From the NCBI RefSeq assembly GCF_029433445.1, contig NZ_JAQTIC010000002.1:62001-126000 (forward strand): a stretch of 64,000 nucleotides of DNA, in the 5' to 3' direction. How positions within the stretch are numbered: position 1 is the stretch's first letter; each line of letters starts with the position of its first letter. Positions 9,002-18,167 of this stretch are shown one piece after another. A program made the translations under genes and the position numbers. Under the pieces are notes generated by a model. The model was not told the DNA's origin. It saw nothing but the letters and a program-made list of their open reading frames with translations, and did no database searches. The stretch comes from Lactobacillus sp. ESL0701. GTDB lineage: Bacteria; Bacillota; Bacilli; Lactobacillales; Lactobacillaceae.

Positions 9002-11353
9002 TTAGTGATGCTGCTTATTAGCAGTTGAATTATTGTCTGTCGTTGACGTCGATCCTTCATTAGTTGTTGAACCTGATGAAGAATTATTAGCATTGGACTG
9101 ATGATGTTCAGATTGATTATTGTTGTTATTTTGGTTGTTTTGGTTATTCTGATGTGTATTTGTATGATGCTGACTATCATGGGACTGCGCAGTAGAACCA
9201 TTTTGCTGTTGGTGCTGAGTAATGGCATGATTTTGCTGCGTATTAGTTGTTGAACTGGAGCTGTTTGTATCAGTTTCTTCATCATCTTCATCGTAGCTAC
9301 TATCATCAACGATGCCACTTGGAGCATGTCCGCGAACAAACAATTGCCACTGACCACTTGTAGAAACTTCAGGTGGGTTAGAATTTTTAGCAATTCTTGC
9401 CCGAATAACAGAATCTGGTTTTTGCCAATCAGCATTTGCCTTATTCTGCATCAGATACGACATCATGCTCTTATACAATAATTGAGCAGATTGTTGACCA
9501 ATCCCAGAAATTGTTCCGTCTTTTAGATTATCATAGCCCGTCCAAACGCCCATAACATAGCTTTGGGTATACCCAACAAACCAAGAATCTTTGGGTGTAG
9601 AAGCATAGCTTGGGTAGCGAGCTAAATCTTGATCGGAATACTTAACAGAACCAGTTTTACCAGCTTGGTGCAAGCCGGCAATTTTAGCACTAGTACCAGA
9701 ACCAGTTTTAATTACACCCTTAAGCATATCGGTAATCATGTAAGCAGTAGACTTGCTCATTACTCGAACGCCGGCAGAATCATAGTTTCTTGTTAAACCA
9801 TCTGGAGTTTCAATTTTAGAAACAAACTGCGGTTTATGGTAAACGCCCATCGTCGCAAAGGCACTAAAGGCACCAGCCATCTGCATACTTGAAGCATTTG
9901 CCCCAATCGCTACTGATAAACCGGAAGATTTTGGAACATTAATTCCTAATTTTTGAGCAAAAGCAGCAGCTCTAGGAACACCAACCTCCTTTAACGTCTT
10001 AACAGCAGGAACATTACGTGATTGTTCTAACGCATGACGCATGGTCATCATGCCATCGTACTTGTTATCCCAGTCATAAAGCTGAACATTCGTCCCAGGA
10101 TAATAGTATTTACTATCATCCAGCATTTTGGCTGTTGACCAATTTAAATACTGAATTGCTGGACCATAGTCAAGAACTGGTTTAATTGAAGATCCAGTTG
10201 AACGACTAGTCTGAACGGCACGGTCAAGACCTAACTGAACAGAAGGTAAGTGGCGACCACCGATAATCGCAACAATATGACCGCTGCTAGGATCAACTAC
10301 GGTAGCTCCAACCTGCATTTGGTCGCTAGTAAATGGTACTTGACCGTTATTAGCAAGCTCATAAAGCTTGTTTTGGGCTTTTTGATCAATATTGACGGTG
10401 ATTTTGAGGTTATCACGGTAGGGGTCAAAGCCTTTTGCCTGTACTTCAGCGATTGCTTCCTTAATATACGGATCATCAATTTTACGCAAATTAGTTTGCG
10501 CCTTTTGACTATGATATTTAAGACCTTTTTTAACACTTTCTTTGCGTGCCTGATTATATTGGGCTTGTGTGATTTTCTTATTATCCAGCATTGCGTCTAA
10601 AACAATATTTCGGCGATATTTAGCATATTTCGGGTAAGCATATGGATTATAAGCAGTTGGTCTATTAGGCATTCCTGCAAGTAAAGCTGTTTGAGCTAAG
10701 TCAAGTTCACCAATACTCTTACCATAATAATAATTAGCAGCAGTTCCAATCCCGTAATTACCGTAATTCATGTAAACCTTATTAATGTAAAATTCCAGAA
10801 TTTGGTCATGTGTATATTCGCGTTGAACTTTCATTGCCAGCCATGCCTCTTGAGCTTTCCGGCGCAGCGTTCTTTGCGAAGCATTAGTAGAAAAAACAGT
10901 TAGTTTAACTAGCTGCTGGGTAATTGTCGACCCACCAGCGGCAATGCTCTTGCTTTGGGCGTTAGTTAACATTGAACCAGCAATTCTAATTGGGTCAACA
11001 CCTAACTTATCCTTATAGAAGCGTTTATCCTCAACCGATACAATTGCATCCTTAAGCAGCTGCAGCTTAGGACTGTCCTTAACGTAGATGCGCTTTTCTG
11101 AACCAAGCGATAAGAGAAACTTACCATTAGTTGTATAAAAGCCGGATGAACCCCCGCTTTCAAGCTGTGCCTGACTAATATTAGGTGCATCTTTTGCATA
11201 ATATGCAAAAAGACCAATTCCCGAAACAATTAGCAGTAATGCAGCTATCAGACACCACTTAACTATCCGCCGCCACAACGGTTTGGGCTGTTTTTGCCGA
11301 TATTCTTGACGCGACTGGCGCTGATTATTTGAACTAGATTTATTGTTTGCCAT
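9002..11353 (-). CDS. pbp1a: Class A penicillin-binding protein 1A
   Basis: This is a bifunctional peptidoglycan glycosyltransferase/transpeptidase. Order: basic cytoplasmic N-terminus (1-32), membrane span (34-52), glycosyltransferase domain with Glu108 in SVEDKRFY, and transpeptidase domain with SxxK at Ser388-Lys391, SRN 445-447 and KTG 566-568. From about residue 684 an extracellular tail of about 100 residues is almost only Asn, Gln, His, Ser and Thr, preceded by an acidic patch. The start overlaps the end of recU by 14 bases, and recU-ponA is a conserved Firmicute pair. All catalytic motifs are intact. Confidence 0.95.
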   Translation of the reverse strand: MANNKSSSNNQRQSRQEYRQKQPKPLWRRIVKWCLIAALLLIVSGIGLFAYYAKDAPNISQAQLESGGSSGFYTTNGKFLLSLGSEKRIYVKDSPKLQLLKDAIVSVEDKRFYKDKLGVDPIRIAGSMLTNAQSKSIAAGGSTITQQLVKLTVFSTNASQRTLRRKAQEAWLAMKVQREYTHDQILEFYINKVYMNYGNYGIGTAANYYYGKSIGELDLAQTALLAGMPNRPTAYNPYAYPKYAKYRRNIVLDAMLDNKKITQAQYNQARKESVKKGLKYHSQKAQTNLRKIDDPYIKEAIAEVQAKGFDPYRDNLKITVNIDQKAQNKLYELANNGQVPFTSDQMQVGATVVDPSSGHIVAIIGGRHLPSVQLGLDRAVQTSRSTGSSIKPVLDYGPAIQYLNWSTAKMLDDSKYYYPGTNVQLYDWDNKYDGMMTMRHALEQSRNVPAVKTLKEVGVPRAAAFAQKLGINVPKSSGLSVAIGANASSMQMAGAFSAFATMGVYHKPQFVSKIETPDGLTRNYDSAGVRVMSKSTAYMITDMLKGVIKTGSGTSAKIAGLHQAGKTGSVKYSDQDLARYPSYASTPKDSWFVGYTQSYVMGVWTGYDNLKDGTISGIGQQSAQLLYKSMMSYLMQNKANADWQKPDSVIRARIAKNSNPPEVSTSGQWQLFVRGHAPSGIVDDSSYDEDDEETDTNSSSSTTNTQQNHAITQHQQQNGSTAQSHDSQHHTNTHQNNQNNQNNNNNQSEHHQSNANNSSSGSTTNEGSTSTTDNNSTANKQHH

Positions 11354-11975
11354 TATTCATATTCCTATCTGTAATAAAATGATCAACAGCAATTAAATAG
11401 GGCAGCGTAGGCTGAAAACCACTCTTAATTTCAACTGACCACTTTTCTACCTCGGGTAAAGTCACTGAGCTTTTATCTTTAGTCCACCAAGCTTTAATAA
11501 TAAAACTAGCTGGAGTGACAAAATACCGTTTTAAGCTTGTAAAACCAATAATTGTAAAACAAATTCCCTGCTGCTTTAAACATTCTGCTAAGTGCACAAT
11601 TTGGTGTTCGTGAAAGTTTTTCAGCGGAAAGTTTGTTTTATTTTTGGTTTCTTTAGCTTCAAAGTCTAAATAATAACCTTTATATACTCCATTATAGTCC
11701 GTTGTCGACTCTTGGCGAAAATATGCTTCGCGAATTACTGCTCGTGACCGCTTAGGATAATCTACCTTCACAATTTGCACTGGCGTTGGCTTTTTGTGAA
11801 CAACGGCCATTTCCTTTAGGCGATAATATTTATTTGATTCGTTAATCATTTGTTCTAAAGTCATCCCACGTCCCGAAAAGCTAACATTTTTACGATGCTC
11901 AAAATTTTTACGGATTTTGGGTTCTTCAGTTGATTTACGAAATGCGGCTAAACTGCCGCTTGGATATTTGACCAT
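11340..11975 (-). CDS. recU: Holliday junction resolvase RecU
   Basis: RecU cleaves Holliday junctions in recombination and chromosome segregation. The N-terminus MVKYPSGSLAAF, the FSGRGMTLE segment, and DFEAKETKNKTNFPLKNF with the acidic/Lys active-site residues and HEHQI are characteristic. The ATG at 11975 is the start that matches the family and has GCAGGAG upstream; the open frame continues another 25 codons without support. Length is 211 residues, normal for RecU. It is co-transcribed with pbp1a and divergent from ypsA, from which it is separated by 69 bases. Confidence 0.95.
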   Translation of the reverse strand: MVKYPSGSLAAFRKSTEEPKIRKNFEHRKNVSFSGRGMTLEQMINESNKYYRLKEMAVVHKKPTPVQIVKVDYPKRSRAVIREAYFRQESTTDYNGVYKGYYLDFEAKETKNKTNFPLKNFHEHQIVHLAECLKQQGICFTIIGFTSLKRYFVTPASFIIKAWWTKDKSSVTLPEVEKWSVEIKSGFQPTLPYLIAVDHFITDRNMNNGKQ

Positions 11976-12044
11976 TAATCTCACTCCTGCTAGCATTATA
12001 GCAATAAAGAAAATTTTTTTGAACAAGGAGCTATCTGTTTCACT

Positions 12045-12614
12045 ATGCAACGACTATGGGTTACCGGTTACAGAAATTACGAATTGAGTACTTTTGGCGA
12101 TAAAGACCCTAAGATTAAAATCATCAAGCTTGTTCTTAAAAAGCGCATGGTAGAGCGGCTAGAAGACGGTCAACTTGATTGGGTGATTACTGGTGCTAAC
12201 TTGGGCGTTGAGCAATGGGCTAGTGAAGTTGCAATTAGCTTACGTGACCACTATCCTTTGCGGGTTTCAATGATTATACCTTATGAAGAATTCGCAGGAC
12301 GCTGGAACGAAGCTAACCAAGGCAAATTTCTTAATTTAAAAAATCAAGTTGACTTCTATGCCTCAACATCAAGTCATCCGTATCAAAGTCCAGTTCAATT
12401 GCGTAACTACCAAAATTTTATGCTGATGCACACGGATCAAGCATTAATGATTTATGATCCTGAAAATCCGGGTAAACCTAAATTTGATTATAATTTAATC
12501 AAAAAACACCAAGAAACCAAGGATTATCCGCTAGAATTAATTGATTTTTATGATTTACAAGATGCTGCTGAAGAATATCAAGAAAGTCTGGCGGAAAAAA
12601 ACCGTTCAGAATAA
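12045..12614 (+). CDS. ypsA: YpsA family SLOG-domain protein (DUF1273)
   Basis: This 189-residue protein has a Rossmann-like SLOG fold, visible in RLWVTGYRNYELSTF at the N-terminus and the loop TGANLGVEQWASEVA (about residues 47-61). SLOG proteins are thought to bind nucleotide-derived ligands. In B. subtilis YpsA influences cell division. Its position next to gpsB and divergent from recU is the conserved Firmicute order (recU / ypsA-gpsB). AAGGAG at 12025-12030 supports the start. The biochemical activity is unknown. Confidence 0.88.
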   Translation: MQRLWVTGYRNYELSTFGDKDPKIKIIKLVLKKRMVERLEDGQLDWVITGANLGVEQWASEVAISLRDHYPLRVSMIIPYEEFAGRWNEANQGKFLNLKNQVDFYASTSSHPYQSPVQLRNYQNFMLMHTDQALMIYDPENPGKPKFDYNLIKKHQETKDYPLELIDFYDLQDAAEEYQESLAEKNRSE

Positions 12615-12665
12615 CTTAAAAGTTTATTTAAAGTTAAATTTGCGGTTTTAAGCACGCACTCTTTT

Positions 12666-12674
12666 TGCTAAAAT
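12666..12674 (+). promoter_or_regulatory. Extended -10 promoter element for gpsB
   Basis: TTGCTAAAAT gives an extended -10 (TGC then TAAAAT, 12669-12674) 31 bases upstream of the gpsB start. I see no good -35 at the usual distance. Confidence 0.4.
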
Positions 12675-12705
12675 AAAAGGGTATGATAAAGGAGTTGTCG
12701 TCACT

Positions 12706-13131
12706 ATGCCAGATTTAAATGATATTCAATTATCCACACAGGATATTTTAAAAAAGCAATTCAGAACTAAAGTTAAGGGAATTGACCCAAACGAAGTTGA
12801 CGCCTTTTTAGACAAGGTAATTGCGGATTATGATACTTTTGAACAAATTATCGAGGATCTTTATGGTCAAATTGGTGATTTGCAAGGAAAATTAATCAAT
12901 GACCGACAAAAAGAAAAAACCGCGGAACAGCCAAAGTCACGCCGCGTTGCGCCAACTGAAGATACAGTCCGGACGTATACTCCAAGTAGTCAAGTCAGCA
13001 CTTTTAACTCTTTTGCAGATAGCGAGCAAGAAACCGAAAATTCGACTAATATGGCGATAATTCAACGCATTTCGGCACTCGAACGCAAAGTTTATAACTT
13101 GGAAAGACAAGTTTATGGGTTACAAAAGTAA
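12706..13131 (+). CDS. gpsB: Cell division regulator GpsB
   Basis: This is a DivIVA/GpsB-like protein that connects PBP1a and the division machinery at the septum. The N-terminal lipid/partner-binding domain contains the diagnostic run FRTKVKGIDPNEVDAFLDKV (about residues 19-38), followed by a coiled coil (about 40-70), a Gln/Ser/Thr-rich linker, and a short C-terminal helix that forms trimers in the family. Length is 141 residues. AAAGGAG at 12687-12693 precedes the ATG. The gene lies directly before rnpB, a common arrangement in Firmicutes. Confidence 0.95.
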   Translation: MPDLNDIQLSTQDILKKQFRTKVKGIDPNEVDAFLDKVIADYDTFEQIIEDLYGQIGDLQGKLINDRQKEKTAEQPKSRRVAPTEDTVRTYTPSSQVSTFNSFADSEQETENSTNMAIIQRISALERKVYNLERQVYGLQK

Positions 13132-13147
13132 TTTCTTTTGGTATAAT
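13120..13147 (+). promoter_or_regulatory. rnpB promoter
   Basis: TTACAA (13120-13125) and TATAAT (13142-13147) are 16 bases apart. The -35 lies within the last codons of gpsB, and the -10 ends 7 bases before the predicted RNA 5' end. Confidence 0.75.
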
Positions 13148-13154
13148 CTTTTTT

Positions 13155-13530
13155 AGTGTGAATTTTGAGCAGTCGCGGTTTGGCTTTGTGCCGAGCTGAG
13201 GAAAGTCCACGCACGCACGAGCTGCGATGCTTGTAGTGTTCGTATTTAGCTCAATAAGCTAAAGAATTTTTAATTACGGCGGAAAAAGTGCTACGTCTTA
13301 TTGATATGCATGACTATCCTGAAAAGTGCCACAGTGACGAAGCAGCAGTGGAAACGCTGCTGGTGGAACGAGGTAAACCCTGCGAGCGTGCAACCCAAAT
13401 TTGGTGGGGGCGTCTCAACCTAAGAAATTGAACTAAAGGTTGGATTACTTTAATAGTAAAGATAGATGGCTGCTGAAGGTAATTTTGCCAAAATTACTGG
13501 AACAGAACGTGGCTTATAAATATTTGCACT
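13155..13530 (+). ncRNA. rnpB: RNase P RNA (M1 RNA, Bacillus class B type)
   Basis: This RNA is the catalytic subunit that matures tRNA 5' ends. The universally conserved segments are visible: GAGGAAAGTCCACGCACGC near the 5' side (about 13197-13215), GACGAAGCAG, GGTAAACCC and, at the 3' end, ACAGAACGTGGCTTATAAA. The termini AGTGTGAATTTT and AAATATTTGCACT pair to form helix P1, which sets the ends within a few bases. The compact Bacillus-type layout and lack of coding potential agree. Confidence 0.95.
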
Positions 13531-13533
13531 GGC

Positions 13534-13568
13534 AGCGTTGAGCTTTTCAAAGGGCTCAACGCTTTTTT
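13534..13568 (+). terminator. Terminator of rnpB
   Basis: AGCGTTGAGC and GCTCAACGCT form a perfect 10-bp stem followed by seven T. It begins 3 bases after the mature RNA end. Confidence 0.93.
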
Positions 13569-13590
13569 TAAAGAAATGAAAAGGATTATT

Positions 13591-14715
13591 ATGAAACAAT
13601 ACCAACTTTATACAACAATGGGCGCGGGCTTCGAAAGTGTCGTTGCCAAAGAATTGCAATCACTTGGTTATGAAACAAAAACAGAAAACGGTCGGGTTTT
13701 CTTTAAGGGTAATCAAGCAGATATCGTTAAGACTAACCTCTGGCTGCGGACTGCAGACCGTGTCAAAATTCTGCTGAAAGAATTCAAAGCGACTGATTTT
13801 GATACGCTTTATAACCAAGTTTATGATGTTGATTGGGCTGAATTATTGCCGATTGATGCTAAGTTCCCAGTTCAAGGGCGTTCAGTTAGGTCAAAATTGC
13901 ATTCTGAGCCGGGCATTCAATCAATTGTCAAAAAGGCAATCGTTAATAAAATGTCTGACCAGTATCATCGGCGTGGCTTTTTGCCAGAAAGTGGTAATGA
14001 ATATCCGCTCGACATTCACATTTATAAAGATACAGCCCGAATCTCATTAGATACAACTGGTGCTAGCCTCTTTAAGCGTGGTTACAGAATTGAACACGGC
14101 GGCGCCCCTTTAAAAGAAAACTTTGCTGCTAGTTTAATTAAATTAACCCCATATGATGGTACGCATCCGTTAATTGATCCAATGACCGGGTCGGGAACAT
14201 TGGCAATTGAAGCAGCTTTAATTGCCAGAAACATTGCACCGGGTACTTGGCGGAAGTTTGCCTTTGATGGCTTTGACTGGTTCGATACCAGCCTGCACGA
14301 AACAGCTTTAGCAGAAGCCAAAACACTGGTGCGACCACTTGAGCAGCCAATCTGGGCAAGTGATATTGACCAATCTATTTTGGAAATTGCCAAGTTAAAT
14401 GCCCATAATGCTGGCGTGCTGCAGGATATTAATTTTAAGCAGATTGCAGTTAAAGACTTTGCGACAGATTTAGAAAACGGCATTATTATTGCTAACCCGC
14501 CATACGGTAAACGTTTGAAAGATAAGGAATCTGCCGAAGCTTTATATAAGCAAATGGGTGAAGTTTTCCATAAATATGACAGCTTTAGTCAATATTACTT
14601 GGTTGGTGATCCCGATTTTGAAAAATGTTTTGGTGCACGCGCAACTAAAAAGCGTAAATTATTTAACGGTAACTTGCGCGTTGACTTTTACCAATATTGG
14701 GCAAATAAAAAATGA
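13591..14715 (+). CDS. THUMP-domain class I rRNA (guanine-N2) methyltransferase, YpsC/RlmL-like
   Basis: Residues 1-155 form the ferredoxin-like plus THUMP RNA-binding part, and the rest a SAM-dependent methyltransferase with the glycine motif DPMTGSGTLAIEAALIA and the catalytic loop ANPPYGKR. NPPY enzymes of this family (E. coli RlmL N-terminal type, B. subtilis YpsC) modify 23S rRNA guanines; old annotations call them adenine-specific DNA methylases. I chose ATG 13591, which has AAAAGG upstream and a typical KQYQLYTTMGAGFE start, over ATG 13576. It overlaps the next gene by 4 bases. Confidence 0.88.
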   Translation: MKQYQLYTTMGAGFESVVAKELQSLGYETKTENGRVFFKGNQADIVKTNLWLRTADRVKILLKEFKATDFDTLYNQVYDVDWAELLPIDAKFPVQGRSVRSKLHSEPGIQSIVKKAIVNKMSDQYHRRGFLPESGNEYPLDIHIYKDTARISLDTTGASLFKRGYRIEHGGAPLKENFAASLIKLTPYDGTHPLIDPMTGSGTLAIEAALIARNIAPGTWRKFAFDGFDWFDTSLHETALAEAKTLVRPLEQPIWASDIDQSILEIAKLNAHNAGVLQDINFKQIAVKDFATDLENGIIIANPPYGKRLKDKESAEALYKQMGEVFHKYDSFSQYYLVGDPDFEKCFGARATKKRKLFNGNLRVDFYQYWANKK

Positions 14716-15941
14716 TCACAGATAAGTTAAACACTGAATTTTGGGTAATTACAGATACACATTTAATTGCAGATAGTCTTCATGACAATGGTCCGGCTTT
14801 TGCTCGTATGCAAAATACAAGTCAAGGTAAGGACTTGGCATATCAAGAAGTAGCTTTGAGTGCCTTTTGTAAGATGGCCCAAGAAAAGAAACCCGCAGCT
14901 GTTATTGTAACTGGCGATGTGACTTTTAATGGGGAACTAATTTCCGCGCAGAAGTTTCAAGAGATTTTTAGTAGTTTAACTGAAACCAAATTATTGGTTT
15001 TACCTGGTAATCATGACATTTACGATGGTTGGGCACGCAGCTTTAAGGGTGAAAAACAAATTTTAACCCCGCAAGTTGGACCTCAAGTTTGGCGGCAGAT
15101 TTACAAGTCGTCATACGATTGTAGTCTAAGTCAAGATCCACATTCACTAGCATATAGTGTGCAGCTTAATCCGCAATATCTGTTGATAATGCTGGATACA
15201 AATATCTATGGCACTCAAGAAAACTATACTTCACCAATTACCGCAGGACAGATTAGTGACGACCAGTTTGTTTGGCTTGAGAATCAATTAATCAACGCGC
15301 GTAAACATCATTTACGGCCGCTGCTATTTATGCATCATACGCTATATGTTCATAATCCGGCAGTTAATCGCGGATTTGTTTTAAATAATGCGCCAATGCT
15401 TAGGCAAATATGCAGAGAATTTGACATCAAGATGGCTTTTTCTGGTCATATTCATGCCCAAAATATTGTCGGTCCAGTTGACAAGACACCTACAATTGAA
15501 GTTGTAACCTCAAGCTTTTGTTCCTACGATCAAGCATATGGTGTTGTCCAAGTAAATCCTAATAAAGTTACGTATCAAAGAAAAACTTTTGAAATGGAAC
15601 CTTACTTAACTAAGTCACAACAACAAAATTATACCTTGACCCATTTTCATCAATACTTGAAAGACATTCAATTGCGCAATCTAAGTGGTAATTCTGGTAA
15701 CCTTGATCCTTTGGCTGAAAATCAACCACCATTAATCCAGCAGGTAAACAAGTTATTTCTCAGTATGAATTATAATTATTTTACTGGTCATAATCATATT
15801 AGTCAGGAAGAACTTGACCAAATTTATGATTCCGTAGCTTACCAAACGCTTGAAGCGCAGCATCCTAAATTTCGTAATTACATGAGAACATTGTATGACT
15901 CAACAGATCACAGTAACTTGGAAGCAACAGTTGAATATTAA
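14712..15941 (+). CDS. Calcineurin-like metallophosphoesterase
   Basis: Metal-binding motifs occur in family order: DTHLI (N-terminus), GDVTFNG, GNHDIYDGW, MHHT and SGHIH. These are the ligands of a two-metal phosphoesterase of the cAMP phosphodiesterase/YkuE type. There is no signal peptide, so it acts in the cytoplasm. The C-terminal 110 residues beyond the catalytic fold have no recognisable domain. The ATGA overlap with the upstream methyltransferase gene indicates coupled translation. The substrate cannot be inferred. Confidence 0.85.
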   Translation: MITDKLNTEFWVITDTHLIADSLHDNGPAFARMQNTSQGKDLAYQEVALSAFCKMAQEKKPAAVIVTGDVTFNGELISAQKFQEIFSSLTETKLLVLPGNHDIYDGWARSFKGEKQILTPQVGPQVWRQIYKSSYDCSLSQDPHSLAYSVQLNPQYLLIMLDTNIYGTQENYTSPITAGQISDDQFVWLENQLINARKHHLRPLLFMHHTLYVHNPAVNRGFVLNNAPMLRQICREFDIKMAFSGHIHAQNIVGPVDKTPTIEVVTSSFCSYDQAYGVVQVNPNKVTYQRKTFEMEPYLTKSQQQNYTLTHFHQYLKDIQLRNLSGNSGNLDPLAENQPPLIQQVNKLFLSMNYNYFTGHNHISQEELDQIYDSVAYQTLEAQHPKFRNYMRTLYDSTDHSNLEATVEY

Positions 15942-15955
15942 TCAGGAGTAGCTAA

Positions 15956-16291
15956 ATGAATAAGAAGCACTTTATTATTCTTGGACGTGTAGGGTTAGTT
16001 TATTTTAGCTGGGTATTTGTTGTTTTATTTCTCAGCTTAATCTTGGCTTACGAAGGAACACACGTCAAAAATTGGCCAGCAATAAGTTTGGGGCTAGTTT
16101 TTGTAATATTGTTAATTTATACCTTTTTAACTTCATATTGGAATAAAAACTATCTTAAATTGCCATTTAGAACTAAAGTAAAATATAATAAACCACCCAA
16201 ATTGTTTTGGAAGTGGCATTATTTACATATTTACGTAATTACTGTTGCCGATTTAGAAAAATATTATTTATTACGAATCGCTAAAAATTAA
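15956..16291 (+). CDS. Hypothetical membrane protein, two spans
   Basis: This 111-residue protein is not recognised. It has a basic N-terminus, two membrane spans (about 9-32 and 41-62) and a basic, Trp/Tyr-rich C-terminal part that should face the cytoplasm. CAGGAG at 15942-15947 sets the start. It is 14 bases behind the phosphoesterase gene and ends at a terminator, so it is the last gene of the rnpB-distal operon. Confidence 0.75.
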   Translation: MNKKHFIILGRVGLVYFSWVFVVLFLSLILAYEGTHVKNWPAISLGLVFVILLIYTFLTSYWNKNYLKLPFRTKVKYNKPPKLFWKWHYLHIYVITVADLEKYYLLRIAKN

Positions 16292-16294
16292 GTT

Positions 16295-16327
16295 AAAAAA
16301 TAGCCAGCTAAAAAGCTGGCTATTTTT
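16295..16327 (+). terminator. Rho-independent terminator
   Basis: AAAAATAGCCAGCT and AGCTGGCTATTTTT form a perfect 14-bp stem with an AAAA loop, directly after the small membrane protein gene. Confidence 0.93.
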
Positions 16328-16372
16328 ATTGCTTGCAAATTAACCTGCAATAAAGAAAATGTTCTTAAAATT

Positions 16373-16381
16373 TGTTATAAT
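16373..16381 (+). promoter_or_regulatory. fhs promoter (extended -10)
   Basis: TGTTATAAT is a perfect extended -10 element. No clear -35 is visible. Transcription would start near 16388, giving a leader of about 94 bases before fhs. Confidence 0.6.
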
Positions 16382-16421
16382 AGCAGTTGATTTTAAATAA
16401 AGGTGGGACCTAAATTCTAAT

Positions 16422-16454
16422 ATGAAAAGGCAAGCAAGTATTATGACAACTTAA
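16422..16454 (+). CDS. Possible 10-codon leader ORF before fhs
   Basis: ATG at 16422 begins MKRQASIMTT and ends 27 bases before fhs. The sequence around its start (ATTCTAATATGAAAA) is nearly repeated at the fhs start (ATTCTAATTGAAAA). The AGGTGGGA upstream is rather far (13 bases). It may be a leader peptide, or just a duplicated start region. Confidence 0.25.
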   Translation: MKRQASIMTT

Positions 16455-16481
16455 TTTTAAAAACAGAAGGAAGAATTCTAA

Positions 16482-18158
16482 TTGAAAACAGATATTCAAA
16501 TTGCTCAAGAAGCACAAACTCTACCAATCAGTGATATTGCAGCTAAGGCGGGCTTAGCTAAAACTGACCTTGAACCTTATGGCTACGACAAAGCCAAGAT
16601 CAACTGGTCAGCCATTAAGAGAAGCCAAGCTAACGGTCATCTTGGCAAGTTAATCTTGGTAACTTCGATTTCACCAACTCCAGCTGGCGAGGGCAAATCA
16701 ACAATGACAATTGGACTTGGCGATGCCATTAATAACCAATTGCACCAAAAAACAATGATTGCTCTGCGTGAGCCGTCAATGGGTCCTGTTTTCGGTCTTA
16801 AGGGCGGCGCAACTGGTGGTGGTCAAGCTCAGATCATTCCCATGGAAGACATTAACTTGCACTTCACTGGCGACATGCATGCATTAACTGCCGCAATTGA
16901 TACTCTGGCAGCACTTGTTGACAATTATATTTACCAAGGAAACGACTTACATCTTGATCCTAATAAAATTGTCTTAAAACGCGGAATTGATGTTAATGAC
17001 CGCAGTCTACGACAAGTTACAGTTGGTCAAGGGTCTAAGTTCAACGGTATTGAGCACGAATCAAGCTTTGCCATCACAGTTGCTAACGAATTGATGGCCA
17101 TTTTGTGTTTAGCCACAGACATTAATGATTTGAAAAAACGAATTGGGGAAATGTTAGTTGGTTATACAACAGCTAATGAGCCCGTTTACGTTAAGCAACT
17201 CGGTTTTCAAGGGGCAATTGCGGCTCTTCTTTCTAATGCACTAAAGCCTAATTTGGTACAAACAATTGAACACACACCCGCATTAGTTCACGGTGGACCA
17301 TTTGCCAATATTGCTCATGGAGCTAACACAATTATGGCAACTAATCTTGCTCTGCACCTCAGCGATTATACCTTAACTGAAGCTGGCTTTGGTAGTGACC
17401 TTGGCGGGCAAAAGTTCATGGATTTTGTATCTACCAAACTTGATAAAAAGCCAGATGCCAGTGTTGTTGTGGCAACTGTTCGCGCATTAAAATATCAGGC
17501 AGAAGGCTCAACTGACAATCTAGGTACCGAAAATCTGCCTGCTTTACGCAGCGGTTTTAAAAACTTAGAACGCCACATGAATAATATGCGGAACTATAAT
17601 ATTCCTGTAATTGTCTTAATAAATCGCTTTGCGACTGATACACCAGCAGAACTTGATCTATTAAAGCAATTGGTTAACGAACAAGGAATTGAAGCTCAAG
17701 TTGTTGATTATCATCAATTAGGTTCAAGGGGTGGTATTGAAGCTGCTCAAGCTGTTATTGACTTGGCTAATTCTGGAAAATCTGACTTAAAGCCAACTTA
17801 TCAGGAAAATGATGATGTCAAAACTAAGATTACCAAAATTGCCCAAAAAGTTTATCATGCAACAAGTGTTGAGTACAGCGAAAAAGCTGAGCATGATATT
17901 CATGAATTAGAAAAGATTGGAAAAGATAAACTACCGGTTATTATTGCTAAAACTCAATATTCATTCACTGATAATGCTAAATTGCTGGGAGCACCAACTG
18001 ATTTCACTTTGCATGTTAAGGGTGCAAGTTTAAGAAATGGTGCTGGCTTTATCGTAATTACAACCGGACATGTTTTAGACATGCCAGGATTACCTAAGCA
18101 TCCCGCAGCACTTGATATTGATGTTGATAATGATGGTAAAATTAGTGGTTTATTCTAA
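16482..18158 (+). CDS. fhs: Formate--tetrahydrofolate ligase
   Basis: This enzyme makes 10-formyl-THF from formate, THF and ATP for purine synthesis and Met-tRNA formylation. The P-loop-like segment [17 protein letters not shown] (about residues 67-83), [21 protein letters not shown], and the later [13 protein letters not shown] and NRFATD blocks are hallmarks of the family. Length (558) is standard. The start codon is TTG at 16482 with AGAAGGAAG at 16465-16473; the frame has no nearer ATG that would keep the conserved N-terminus. Confidence 0.97.
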   Translation: MKTDIQIAQEAQTLPISDIAAKAGLAKTDLEPYGYDKAKINWSAIKRSQANGHLGKLILVTSISPTPAGEGKSTMTIGLGDAINNQLHQKTMIALREPSMGPVFGLKGGATGGGQAQIIPMEDINLHFTGDMHALTAAIDTLAALVDNYIYQGNDLHLDPNKIVLKRGIDVNDRSLRQVTVGQGSKFNGIEHESSFAITVANELMAILCLATDINDLKKRIGEMLVGYTTANEPVYVKQLGFQGAIAALLSNALKPNLVQTIEHTPALVHGGPFANIAHGANTIMATNLALHLSDYTLTEAGFGSDLGGQKFMDFVSTKLDKKPDASVVVATVRALKYQAEGSTDNLGTENLPALRSGFKNLERHMNNMRNYNIPVIVLINRFATDTPAELDLLKQLVNEQGIEAQVVDYHQLGSRGGIEAAQAVIDLANSGKSDLKPTYQENDDVKTKITKIAQKVYHATSVEYSEKAEHDIHELEKIGKDKLPVIIAKTQYSFTDNAKLLGAPTDFTLHVKGASLRNGAGFIVITTGHVLDMPGLPKHPAALDIDVDNDGKISGLF

Positions 18159-18167
18159 AATTTATTT

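Noticed and set aside
8992-9435. 147-codon frame on the minus strand inside the pbp1a tail
   Set aside because: It is an alternative frame of the Asn/Gln/His-rich repeat codons of pbp1a, with no ribosome binding site of its own.
14082-14483. 133-codon minus-strand frame opposite the rRNA methyltransferase gene
   Set aside because: Antisense shadow without a ribosome binding site or family features.
16401-16412. AGGTGGGACC in the fhs leader resembles the T-box antiterminator core
   Set aside because: The leader from the predicted start to this point is only about 20 bases, too short for a T-box stem I and specifier loop, and no terminator follows.
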